Shown one piece after another: positions 53,466-62,072 of a stretch of DNA of 64,000 nucleotides. Under the pieces are notes generated by a model. That model was not told the DNA's origin. It searched no databases and was given only the letters and a program-made list of their open reading frames with translations. Position numbers and translations under genes: made by a program. Positions within the stretch are counted from its first letter, which is position 1. The number at the start of each line of letters is the position of its first letter. The stretch comes from Anaerotruncus sp. G3(2012) (lineage in GTDB: Bacteria > Bacillota > Clostridia > Oscillospirales > Ruminococcaceae): positions 79,658 to 143,657 of the forward strand of contig NZ_KE159657.1 of assembly GCF_000403395.2 (NCBI RefSeq), given 5' to 3'.

Positions 53466-53635
53466 TCCGGGCTAGGCAATTGTGGCCGCAGCTTCTGCTG
53501 CGGTTCGCAGTGCGGCGCGGCACAGAGAAACTTCGGAGAGGGATCTGCGTTCGGGAAGCCCGGCTGGGCCGCTGCCAAGGGTTCTTGTCAAAAGATGTGG
53601 AGAAGGCCAGAAGGATAGATTAGGAGGAAAGAAAG

Positions 53636-55354
53636 ATGGATATGGAAGAAAACAAGGGGATGCAGCAGCCGGAGCAGCTGTCTGAAAGCGGTGTTATGCA
53701 GTCGACTGCTGCGCCGCAGGAAAATATGCAGCAGTCGGCGGAGCCGTCCCAAACACCGGGGCAGCCGGAGAAAAAGAAGCCGGCCGTTCTGTTTGTCGTG
53801 GCAGGGCTGGTGCTCCTGCTGGTGGTGCTGGTGATCCTGTGGGTAAGCGGCATCTTCGGGAAGGACCCCAAAAAAGCGGTCAACGATGCGATAGAAGCCA
53901 CACAAAAACAATCGGAGGATCGGATTGAGCGGATCAGCGCGGAGATCCCCGCTGCAAAATCCATGATAGATACCTCGGTGCAACCCGAGAAAAGTGATTT
54001 TGAGCTGGAGTTCCAGTCGCTCGAAGGGGGAGACACCTCGCTCCAGATCGTTTCAAAGCTGTTTGCAGGCTTTGGGTTAAAGGGTACGGTTGTGACCGAT
54101 CCGGAGAATGGGGTCATGGAGCTGGACGGTTCGATCGCCATGAGCGGTTCTGAACTGCTGGGACTCTACTTTTTCCTGTCGCCTGAGACCTACGCGGGCG
54201 GCATCCCGACCTTTACCGATACAATGGTCTCGATTGATCCCCAGACATTTGCTGACGATATGCGTGCAAGCCGGTTTTATGACCCACAGACGATGCCGGA
54301 CGAGCAGCTGGAGGAGCTTCAGGAGATGCTGACGGCACAGGCCGGGATGGTCCAGTCAGCGGGTGGCCTTGATATCAGGGCGATGCAGGAGGATATCCGG
54401 AAAATCCTCATGGACGCGCTGGAACATGCAACCTATCAAAAGGTCGGGAAAGAGGGCAAGGATACCGCCTATGAGGTGAAGATTCCGGGTGCGGATATCA
54501 AACAGGCACTGGTCGATCTGGTGCGGTATCTCTACATAGACTCGCCGATCGGTGAGCTCTATGACAATGCGTTCCCGGCTGAAATGTTCGACGGAAAACG
54601 CTACTCCGAGATGATCGAAGAGGATATGCTCCCCGAAATAGAGGAGAGTATGCCCGAGATGGATGCAACATTGGTTTTCCAGATCAACAGGACCATCCGC
54701 TCGGTCCAAGCGAGCTTCGTTCCGAATGATGGCGGAGAATCCGGCTTTGAAACCATTCTGGCGGACATCAGCTACAGTGAGGCCGGCGATACGTCAATGA
54801 CCGTTGAGATGGGCTTCTCGGAGGAAGGCGTCAGGGAGGGTTCTCTCAGCGCCGAGATTTCCGATCGCTATGCGGACGGTGTCTACGAAATGTCCCTGAC
54901 ATTTGACCTGTCAGGCGAGGAAGCGGGGGAACCGGTCGCGATCCAGATAGACGAGCAGCTCACGATGGACAAAAACGGAAGATATGCGCTCGGTTTTGAC
55001 ATGGGCTTTGACGGGATGGGCCTTGACCAGATGGTACCCTCGATCGGCATTCAGCTGGATGGGACGGTCACAGCCGACGGGGAGAATACCATTTGGGAGT
55101 TCCCGGTTGTTTCAGGCAAGGTGGGCTATCTGGACGATTCCTACACACTGAACTTCACCTGCAAATCCACTTCCAGCCCGATCACGGTGCCGTATGAAGC
55201 GTCGAGGACGCTCACCCCGCTGTTCGAGATGGGGGAAAGCGATCTGGATGCTTGGGCCAGCGAATATGAGGCCGGTGCACAGGCCCTGTTCGGCAGTCTG
55301 TTCGGATATGCTATGGGGTCAGCAGTGCCGGAGGCAGGGCAGCCGGCAGCGTGA
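53636..55354 (+). CDS. Membrane-anchored surface protein of unknown function
   Basis: A 572-aa protein. Cytoplasmic head of 48 residues rich in Gln, Met and Pro, one membrane helix (VLFVVAGLVLLLVVLVILWV), and an about 500-residue acidic extracellular part made of beta-rich repeats (FELEFQSLEGGDTSLQ; LDGSIAMSGSELLGLYFFLS; IQLDGTVTADGENTIWEFPV). No enzyme motif seen. It lies in an ABC export operon and may be a membrane-fusion or substrate-handling part, but no function can be named. Confidence 0.85.
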   Translation: MDMEENKGMQQPEQLSESGVMQSTAAPQENMQQSAEPSQTPGQPEKKKPAVLFVVAGLVLLLVVLVILWVSGIFGKDPKKAVNDAIEATQKQSEDRIERISAEIPAAKSMIDTSVQPEKSDFELEFQSLEGGDTSLQIVSKLFAGFGLKGTVVTDPENGVMELDGSIAMSGSELLGLYFFLSPETYAGGIPTFTDTMVSIDPQTFADDMRASRFYDPQTMPDEQLEELQEMLTAQAGMVQSAGGLDIRAMQEDIRKILMDALEHATYQKVGKEGKDTAYEVKIPGADIKQALVDLVRYLYIDSPIGELYDNAFPAEMFDGKRYSEMIEEDMLPEIEESMPEMDATLVFQINRTIRSVQASFVPNDGGESGFETILADISYSEAGDTSMTVEMGFSEEGVREGSLSAEISDRYADGVYEMSLTFDLSGEEAGEPVAIQIDEQLTMDKNGRYALGFDMGFDGMGLDQMVPSIGIQLDGTVTADGENTIWEFPVVSGKVGYLDDSYTLNFTCKSTSSPITVPYEASRTLTPLFEMGESDLDAWASEYEAGAQALFGSLFGYAMGSAVPEAGQPAA

Positions 55355-55369
55355 CGAGAAGGAGAAACG

Positions 55370-56506
55370 ATGCGGTTATTCACAACTTCTCTATGGGTTG
55401 CGTGCAGGCACAGCGGCAAAAAGCTGCTGTGCCTGCTTTGCATCCTTGCGGTCTGCGGCCTGCTGGGCTATGCGGCACTTGGCGCGCTGGATACCGAGCC
55501 TCCCGGGCCGGTACAGATCGCACTGGTGAACGAGGACAGCGATCCGCTTTCCCGGATGGCAGTGCGGATGGTGGTTGGGCAGGACCGGCTGGACTCGATG
55601 TTTGAGGTACACCCGGTTACCCGGGAAGAAGCCGATGCAGGCGGTTTTGGGGCGGTCATCACGATTCCGGACGGCTTCCTCGCCGGGGTGCTCAATGGGT
55701 CCAATCCCAGCCCGGTCGTCGAAGTCCATGCCGCCAACCCGCTGGAGGCGGTTTGGGTCCGTCAGATGGCGCGGACAGGGGCGGAATATCTGACATTGGC
55801 GCAGCTCTGCGTTTATACGGTGCAGGAGGGGGTCGGCTATGGCGAGGGGCTTGCTCCCGGCCAGTACACCCTCCTGCTCGCCGACGTGAACCTGGAAGCG
55901 ATGCGCGCCATCCTTGAGCGGGATTCCCTGCTTGGAGAATCCCCGCTTTCGGCGACGGGCGGTCTTTCATTGCCCGCGTATTATCTGGCCGCGCTCTTTC
56001 CGGTTCTGGTTCTCTGCTATGCATTTTTCTATCAGCCCACAGTTGCGTCGCTCCGCTGTTTTTCCTCCCTCTGCGGGAGAAAGCTCGCTCTGTTCGGCGC
56101 GGCATGGCTGCATCTGTTCCTGCTGATGCTGTTCCCGACAGCACTGCTTTTCTGGCTGGGGGAACGCTCGGCGCAGATGGCTGCGGTCTGGCTGCTGTTG
56201 GGCGCCCTGCTCGGGACCGCAAGCCTGCTGCTGCTCCTGCTCTTCCGGAGGAGAACGGCTTCTGCCGTTGGATGCCTGTTGGTTTCGGCTGGGTTGGGGT
56301 TCTGTTCAGGCGGGTTCCTCCCGCTTGGGCTGATGCCCCCTGCTTTTTCCCGGATCGCCCCGTTTACTGTGACCGGACAGGCACGTGTTCTTGCATCAAC
56401 CCTGCTTGGGGAGCCGGTCACAGGGACAGGGGTTTTACAGGCAGTGGGAATGACCGTCTGCTTTTTACTGTTCTGTGGATTTCTATGGCGAAGGGGGGAA
56501 CGGTGA
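55370..56506 (+). CDS. ABC-2 type transporter permease 1
   Basis: A 378-aa protein. TM near the N-terminus (LLCLLCILAVCGLLGYAALG), a 170-residue extracellular loop (GPVQIALVNEDSDPLSRMAV), then five C-terminal helices, the layout of ABC-2/YhgE-like permeases. Its start follows the surface-protein gene by 15 bases and its end overlaps the next permease by one base (TGATG). Confidence 0.8.
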   Translation: MRLFTTSLWVACRHSGKKLLCLLCILAVCGLLGYAALGALDTEPPGPVQIALVNEDSDPLSRMAVRMVVGQDRLDSMFEVHPVTREEADAGGFGAVITIPDGFLAGVLNGSNPSPVVEVHAANPLEAVWVRQMARTGAEYLTLAQLCVYTVQEGVGYGEGLAPGQYTLLLADVNLEAMRAILERDSLLGESPLSATGGLSLPAYYLAALFPVLVLCYAFFYQPTVASLRCFSSLCGRKLALFGAAWLHLFLLMLFPTALLFWLGERSAQMAAVWLLLGALLGTASLLLLLLFRRRTASAVGCLLVSAGLGFCSGGFLPLGLMPPAFSRIAPFTVTGQARVLASTLLGEPVTGTGVLQAVGMTVCFLLFCGFLWRRGER

Positions 56507-57525
56507 TGCGGTATTTCTTTACCCTTTTGCGGCTCCGGATCAAGGCGGGGGCCGCCTCCAGGACCTTTCTGCTCACCGCCGTCTGTTTCCTTGCACTCTC
56601 AGCGGTGCTGTCCGCGGCTCTGCCAGATTCCAGCCGGATGAGTCTGGAGGTCGGCCTGGTGGCGGAAGGGGAACGGGCAGAACGGGTTACAGCCCGCCTC
56701 ATGCAGAACGAGGACTATCGGTTTATCCGGTATCCCGGACAGGAAGCGGCAGAGCAGGCGGTTCTGGCCGGGAAGCTGCACTGCGGATATCTGCTGGGTG
56801 CGGAGGAACCGCCGATCATCGCGCTTTCGACCAGAAGCGCCTATATGCGCCCGCTGATCGATGAGATCGTGTTCGCAGCTTGGTTTGAAGAGGAGATGCC
56901 GGTGCTCGCAGCGGAACGTCTGACCCAAAACGGCTTTTCGGATGCACAGGCGCACGCCGATTTCGAACGTCTGCGGGAGGAAGCGGAACCGATGACCGTG
57001 GTTCTGCGGCAGTCGGGCGGGCGGGCGCTCGATACACTCGCGGAGAGCAGTGTCCAGCCGCTTCTGTATGCGGCGCTGGTTTCGGCATTCCTGGCAATCT
57101 CGCTCGCCGCCGGGCTGCTGGGGGAGAGCGGCCGGGACCGCGCGGTCAGACAGCTCGCGTCGGTGTCCGGGCATCCGCTGGCAACCGTTTTTGCCGGGAC
57201 GCTTTCACAGGCCCTGCTGAACCTTCTCGTGCTTGTGGCGTCCGATCTGCTGCTTGGCGCCCTGCTCGATCATCCTGCCTATCCGCTGTATGCGCGTCTG
57301 GCCATGCTGGCGATACTGGCGGTGGCTTCCGCCCTGCTCACCGCCGTTGTTTCGCTGTCCGGCAGGCTCCGGGCAGTGGTTCCCGCGCTGTTGCCGCCCT
57401 TTCTGCTGGTGAGTATCCTCTGTTCGGGGGCGATTGTCCGGCCGGAGCTGCTGCCCGCCGGGTTGGGGGCTTTACGGTTCCTGTCGCCGGCATGGTATGC
57501 CCTGCGGCTTCTGTCGATCCTCTAA
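56506..57525 (+). CDS. ABC-2 type transporter permease 2
   Basis: A 339-aa protein with the same plan as its neighbour: N-terminal TM (FLLTAVCFLALSAVLSAALP), extracellular loop (LEVGLVAEGERAERVTARLM), then C-terminal helices (LVSAFLAISLAAGLLG; MLAILAVASALLTAVVSLSG). Together the two form a heterodimer. Start ATG overlaps the preceding stop. Confidence 0.8.
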   Translation: MRYFFTLLRLRIKAGAASRTFLLTAVCFLALSAVLSAALPDSSRMSLEVGLVAEGERAERVTARLMQNEDYRFIRYPGQEAAEQAVLAGKLHCGYLLGAEEPPIIALSTRSAYMRPLIDEIVFAAWFEEEMPVLAAERLTQNGFSDAQAHADFERLREEAEPMTVVLRQSGGRALDTLAESSVQPLLYAALVSAFLAISLAAGLLGESGRDRAVRQLASVSGHPLATVFAGTLSQALLNLLVLVASDLLLGALLDHPAYPLYARLAMLAILAVASALLTAVVSLSGRLRAVVPALLPPFLLVSILCSGAIVRPELLPAGLGALRFLSPAWYALRLLSIL

Positions 57526-57635
57526 ACTGGAAGGCCCGTCAGGAGATTGTAACCAAACCGCAAAGGTTTCCACACATTTGCAACACAAAATCCGCCCATA
57601 CTGGAAAATGGCAACACAGGAAAGGTGGTTTTCGG

Positions 57636-58310
57636 ATGGACAGTAAAATTTTGCTTGCAGAAGATGAGGCGAAAATTCGCCAGCTGGTTTCCAGCTATCT
57701 GGTGCGGGAAGGGTTCAAGGTGATCGAAGCGGCGGACGGGCAGCAGGCGGTCGACCGGTTTGAGGACAACGAGGATGTGGTCCTGGTGATGCTCGATGTG
57801 ATGATGCCCCGCAAGGACGGGTTCGATGCCTGCCGGGAGATCCGGGAAAAATCCGATGTGCCGATCCTGATGCTGACCGCCCGGGACGCCGAACAGGACG
57901 AGGTGACCGGTTTCCGGATGGGGGCAGATGAGTACATCTCCAAGCCGTTCTCCCCGACCATCCTTGTGACCAGAGTGAAAAACCTGCTCAAACGCACAGC
58001 AGCCAACGACATGAGTGATGTGCAGGTAGGCGGGGTGAAAATCCTCTACCGGGAGCGGGCGGTGACAGTGGACGGCAGGCGGATCGTGACCACCCCCAAG
58101 GAGTTTGATCTCCTGTATTACCTGCTGAAAAACGTCAATATTGCCCTGACGCGCGACCAGATCATCTGCACAGTCTGGGAGATGGATTACAGCGGGGACG
58201 ACCGGACGGTGGATACCCATATCAAATGCCTGCGCGCCAAATTGGGGCCCTACGCGAAATGTATTATCACCGTACGGAAGGTGGGATACAAATTTGAGTG
58301 GCTGGAGTAG
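57636..58310 (+). CDS. OmpR/PhoB-type response regulator
   Basis: A 224-aa regulator. Receiver: ILLAEDEAKIRQLVSSYLV, phospho-Asp in LVMLDVMMPRKDGF, Lys in EYISKPFSP. Winged-helix DNA-binding C-terminus: TTPKEFDLLYYLLKN and DDRTVDTHIKCLRAKLG. ATG 57636 follows AAAGGTGG. It overlaps the kinase gene by 17 bases. Likely targets are the ABC export genes or the RND genes around it. Confidence 0.95.
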   Translation: MDSKILLAEDEAKIRQLVSSYLVREGFKVIEAADGQQAVDRFEDNEDVVLVMLDVMMPRKDGFDACREIREKSDVPILMLTARDAEQDEVTGFRMGADEYISKPFSPTILVTRVKNLLKRTAANDMSDVQVGGVKILYRERAVTVDGRRIVTTPKEFDLLYYLLKNVNIALTRDQIICTVWEMDYSGDDRTVDTHIKCLRAKLGPYAKCIITVRKVGYKFEWLE

Positions 58311-59865
58311 CTGGGGAATCCGGCGAAAGCTGTTCACAGCGGTGTTGATGATCCTGATCTGCAATGCGGTGGTGCTCCTGTTCATGGGGTCTACCCTGTT
58401 CGAGGTTTTCTATATGAACAGCAAGGTTGCCAATCTGAAGGATGCAGCCAAGCGGATCAGGCAGGCATATGAGGGGAACAGCGAGACCTTTTACGATGAG
58501 ATCAGCTCGATCGAAAATGAAAACGCGCTTGTGGCACTTTTTATGGTGGAGGAAGATGGAAAAATAGCGGAAATCTACCGCTCCCGCCCGCAGAAAATGG
58601 AGGAGCTGGAACATGAACTGGAGAAGTTTCCGCCTTTTTTAAAGGAGAAGCACCGGCATTATGAAGAGATGCAGGGACGGCTTCGGGCGCGCCTGCTTGA
58701 GACCGGTGAGGACAGTCTGATCGAACTGGGAAAGCCGGATGGGCGGGAGGAGCGGGAGGAGCCGTGGGACAACAGCATCAGCCTTTCCTGCAAGCTGGAT
58801 GACGGGCTTTATCTTTACATCTACACCCCGCGCGATTATATCAGATCCACAGCCGAGCTGGCAGTGAAGTATACGGCGCTCCTTTCGATCGGGATTCTGC
58901 TGGCGGGGTCGGTGCTGATCTATCTGCTGGCGGCACGAATGACCCGTCCGCTCAACGAGATTCGTACGGTAGCGGGCAAGATCGCACAGATGGATTTTTC
59001 CCAGAAGTGCAGGGTACACGGCGGGGACGAGATCGCACAGATCGCCGGCAGCATCAACGATATGTCCGAACAGCTGGAAGCAGGGATCGAAAAACTGGTC
59101 GAAGCGAACGAGGTGTTGCAGAATGATCTGCTGCGCCAGCAGCAGACCGACCGGATGCGCCAGCAGTTTGTGGCGAGCGTTTCGCACGATTTCAAAACCC
59201 CGATCACCTTGATGGTCAGCTATGCAGAAGCGATGGAGAACGAGACGTCCGAAGCCGCACGCCGGGAATATTGCGAAACGATCATCAGCGAGGGAAACCG
59301 GCTTTCACATATGGTAGGGCGGATGCTCGACCTCTCCAAGCTCGAAAACGGGATTGACAAGGTGGAATGCTCGATCTTCTGCCTGAGCGAGGTGGTGGAC
59401 GGGGCAATGAAAAACTACCGGCTTCCCACCAGCCGCCGCGGGATAGAGGTGCGGCGGGAGATCGAGGACGAGTTTATCGTGGAAGCGGACTACCATAAGA
59501 TAGAACGGGTGGTCGCAAACCTGTTTGAAAACGCGGTGAAGTATGTGCCGGATGGTGGGGAGATCCGGGTGATAGTCCACAGAAACGGCGGATGCTGCCG
59601 GGTCGGGGTTGAAAATACGGGAGAACCGATCCGGGAGGAGGAGATCGAAAGCCTGTTTGACAGCTTTTATCGCGCGGACCAGTCCCGTTCCTGTACCGAC
59701 GGCTATGGTCTGGGTCTGGCGATTGTCAAGGTGATTATGGAGGCGCACAACCAGCGTTATGGTGTGGAGAACACCGGGACTGGCGTGCGGTTCTGGTTTG
59801 AGCTGCCGCTCGTCGAGGTGGAGGACCCCGAGGAGGATGGCGAAGAGGATGACCAACATCCCTGA
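58294..59865 (+). CDS. Sensor histidine kinase
   Basis: A 523-aa membrane kinase. TM1 (LFTAVLMILICNAVVLLFMG), extracellular region to about residue 190, TM2 (TALLSIGILLAGSVLIYLLA), HAMP, H-box ASVSHDFKTPITLMVSYAEA, N-box ENAVKYVPDGG, G-boxes GYGLGLAIVKVIME. TTG start at 58294 inside the regulator's end, with no better candidate. Acidic tail (DPEEDGEEDDQHP). Acts on the regulator encoded just before. Confidence 0.92.
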   Translation: MSGWSSWGIRRKLFTAVLMILICNAVVLLFMGSTLFEVFYMNSKVANLKDAAKRIRQAYEGNSETFYDEISSIENENALVALFMVEEDGKIAEIYRSRPQKMEELEHELEKFPPFLKEKHRHYEEMQGRLRARLLETGEDSLIELGKPDGREEREEPWDNSISLSCKLDDGLYLYIYTPRDYIRSTAELAVKYTALLSIGILLAGSVLIYLLAARMTRPLNEIRTVAGKIAQMDFSQKCRVHGGDEIAQIAGSINDMSEQLEAGIEKLVEANEVLQNDLLRQQQTDRMRQQFVASVSHDFKTPITLMVSYAEAMENETSEAARREYCETIISEGNRLSHMVGRMLDLSKLENGIDKVECSIFCLSEVVDGAMKNYRLPTSRRGIEVRREIEDEFIVEADYHKIERVVANLFENAVKYVPDGGEIRVIVHRNGGCCRVGVENTGEPIREEEIESLFDSFYRADQSRSCTDGYGLGLAIVKVIMEAHNQRYGVENTGTGVRFWFELPLVEVEDPEEDGEEDDQHP

Positions 59866-59928
59866 AGAGAATCTCGAGCAGATGCCTGTAAGTGTGCAGT
59901 GTACAGGAAGCATTTTGATGATAAAAGA

Positions 59929-59977
59929 CCCCTGCGTGGAGGACAGAGTCTGTTCCGCCTTCCCGCAGGGGCATTTT
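59929..59977 (+). terminator. Terminator after sensor kinase
   Basis: CCCCTGCG and CGCAGGGG (59964-59971) around a 27-base loop, then CATTTTTG. The following 59978-60250 has a small ACTATG/CATAGT hairpin and no gene. Confidence 0.7.
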
Positions 59978-60250
59978 TGCGTGGGAAATGCATTTTGCGC
60001 GGCCAGCCCGCCGGGAGGTTCCCGGGGGACCGAACCGGTCTGATACCGGGCAGGCATTCAGATGGCGGAGTGCCTTGGAAATCCGGCGGAAAATGTGATG
60101 GTACTATGTTGAAAATTCATAGTTCATTCATATTTTTCTGTCGGGCTTATCACATTGGGCGCATACCATTACCTTTGGAAAGGGGCTGTCCGCCGGTTGG
60201 GGAGGTCCCGCGTCACACAATACCCGTTCCACCGGAGAATGGAGACAACG

Positions 60251-62053
60251 ATGGCAAGATTGAAAGACAAAGGCAGGATGGCTGCGGTCATCGCACTGGC
60301 GATGATCCTGCTGGTATCCACAATGGTATTCGCCGCCGGTCCCGGAGGCGGGATGGGCGGAGGCCGGGGTGGCCCGGGCAGCCCCGGGGGGATGCAGGGA
60401 GGCGGTGTCGAGATGAGCAAAAGCGTCATCAACGTCAGGCTCACCACCCCTGTGATCGGTTCCCTCTCCCGGGAAACCGAATTTATCGGGAAGATTGAGC
60501 CCTCCAAAACGGTCAATATTTACCCCGAAACTTCGGGGAAGGTGGTCCAGCTCTATGCGGAAGCGGGCGATTCGGTCAAGGCCGGGCAGCTGTTGCTTTC
60601 GCTTGACGACACCGACGCGCAGCTCTCCTATCAGATGGCGCAGACCAGCTATGAGAGGACCGCTGTCAGTGTTGATACCACGCTGGGCAGCAGCTATGAA
60701 TCCAAGATCAATTCGGCGAAGAGCCAGCTCGACAACGCGCAGCAGGCATTGAGCAACGCGCGGCTCAAGCTCAAGGACTACAACGATGGCTATGACGATG
60801 ACCTCGTGAATGCGGAAAAATCCCTCGAGCGTGCCCGCCAGAAGGTTTCGTCGCTCAATGCCAAGCTCGCGGATGCCAAGGCGAACAACGCCGACCGGGA
60901 GGAGATCAGCGACCTGAACAACCAGCTTTCGGAGGCAGAGAACGAGTACCGCGCGCTGAGCGTCGAGATCGGGGAGCTGGAGGACAGCGAGGACTCGGGC
61001 GCGCGTGACCTGCGCTCCGCCTACCGCAATGCACAGACCAGCTATGAATCGGCGCTCGCCAACTACGAGCTCGTGTTGGGAAATTCCTACACCGATGCAC
61101 AGGCGGCGGCAGAGGTCGATCTGAAGTCTGCGGCGCTCTCGCTCCAGCAGAGTGCCAACACCCTCGACAAATATAAGGTTTATTCCCCGATTGATGGGGT
61201 GATCGAGTCGAGGTCGGCCGAGCTGTATGAGACGGTCGGTTCCCAAAGCCCGGTTTTTACCATCTCGAACAAGGAGAGCCTGTCGGTCACCTTCAATGCT
61301 TCGGCAGACGGCGCCGCAGCCCTTGCGGCGGGGGATGCTGTAACCGTCAACAAGGGCGGCAGGGATTACCCCGCGACTGTCACCGAGGTGGAGTCCAAAG
61401 CCTCCGATACGACTGGTCTGTTCCCGGTCAAGGCGACCCTTGACGAGACGGATGAGTCCCTGTTAACCGGTGTTTCGGTCAAGGTCACCGCTGCGACCGC
61501 CAAGGCGGAAAACGCTCTGCTGGTCGATATTGACAACGTTTACTATGATGCCGACGGTCAGCCGTACGTCTTTACCTATGCAGATGGAAAAGCCCACCGT
61601 ACCGATTTTGTCGCGGGCATGTCGTCGAGCGAGCAGGTCGTTGCGGAGTCCGGGCTGACGCTGAACAGCCAGATCATCACCACCTGGCATCCCGACCTTG
61701 CGGATGGCGCAGAGGTCACGCTGATTGACGGGGAGGCAGCCCCGGCCAGTGCTCCGCCTGCCAAACCGGAGGAAAACCCTGCACAGCGGGACGAAGCGTC
61801 CGGGCAGGAGACTGACAGTCCGGAAGAGCAGGCGGATGAGCAGACTGCCGGCACACAGCCTGCCGTGGAACCTTCCTCTTCCGAGCCGGAACAGGCTCCC
61901 GCATCGGAACCGGAACAGGTCCCCGAACAGGTTTCCTCCGAACCGGAACCGGACAGCGAGCCGGCGGAAGCAGCCCCATCTGATGATTCCGAAGCCTCCT
62001 CCGCCGCCGCCCCGGAACCGAAGCGGGTCCAACGGATGCAGCCCAAAGATTGA
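60251..62053 (+). CDS. RND efflux adaptor (HlyD/membrane fusion type) with acidic repeat tail
   Basis: A 600-aa protein. Signal/anchor helix (MAAVIALAMILLVSTMVFAA), a Gly-rich strip (GPGGGMGGGRGGPGSPGG), then the biotinyl-lipoyl-like and long coiled-coil parts (VNIYPETSGKVVQLYAEAGD; ALSNARLKLKDYN; AEKSLERARQKVSSLNAKLA), a beta-barrel domain (KYKVYSPIDGVIESRSAELY) and a C-terminal 95-residue tail of Glu/Pro/Ser/Ala repeats. It links the RND pump to the cell surface. ATG 60251 preferred to 60239 because GGAG lies six bases upstream. The low-complexity tail is atypical for adaptors. Confidence 0.88.
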   Translation: MARLKDKGRMAAVIALAMILLVSTMVFAAGPGGGMGGGRGGPGSPGGMQGGGVEMSKSVINVRLTTPVIGSLSRETEFIGKIEPSKTVNIYPETSGKVVQLYAEAGDSVKAGQLLLSLDDTDAQLSYQMAQTSYERTAVSVDTTLGSSYESKINSAKSQLDNAQQALSNARLKLKDYNDGYDDDLVNAEKSLERARQKVSSLNAKLADAKANNADREEISDLNNQLSEAENEYRALSVEIGELEDSEDSGARDLRSAYRNAQTSYESALANYELVLGNSYTDAQAAAEVDLKSAALSLQQSANTLDKYKVYSPIDGVIESRSAELYETVGSQSPVFTISNKESLSVTFNASADGAAALAAGDAVTVNKGGRDYPATVTEVESKASDTTGLFPVKATLDETDESLLTGVSVKVTAATAKAENALLVDIDNVYYDADGQPYVFTYADGKAHRTDFVAGMSSSEQVVAESGLTLNSQIITTWHPDLADGAEVTLIDGEAAPASAPPAKPEENPAQRDEASGQETDSPEEQADEQTAGTQPAVEPSSSEPEQAPASEPEQVPEQVSSEPEPDSEPAEAAPSDDSEASSAAAPEPKRVQRMQPKD

Positions 62054-62072
62054 CGATTCGGAGGATTGATTG

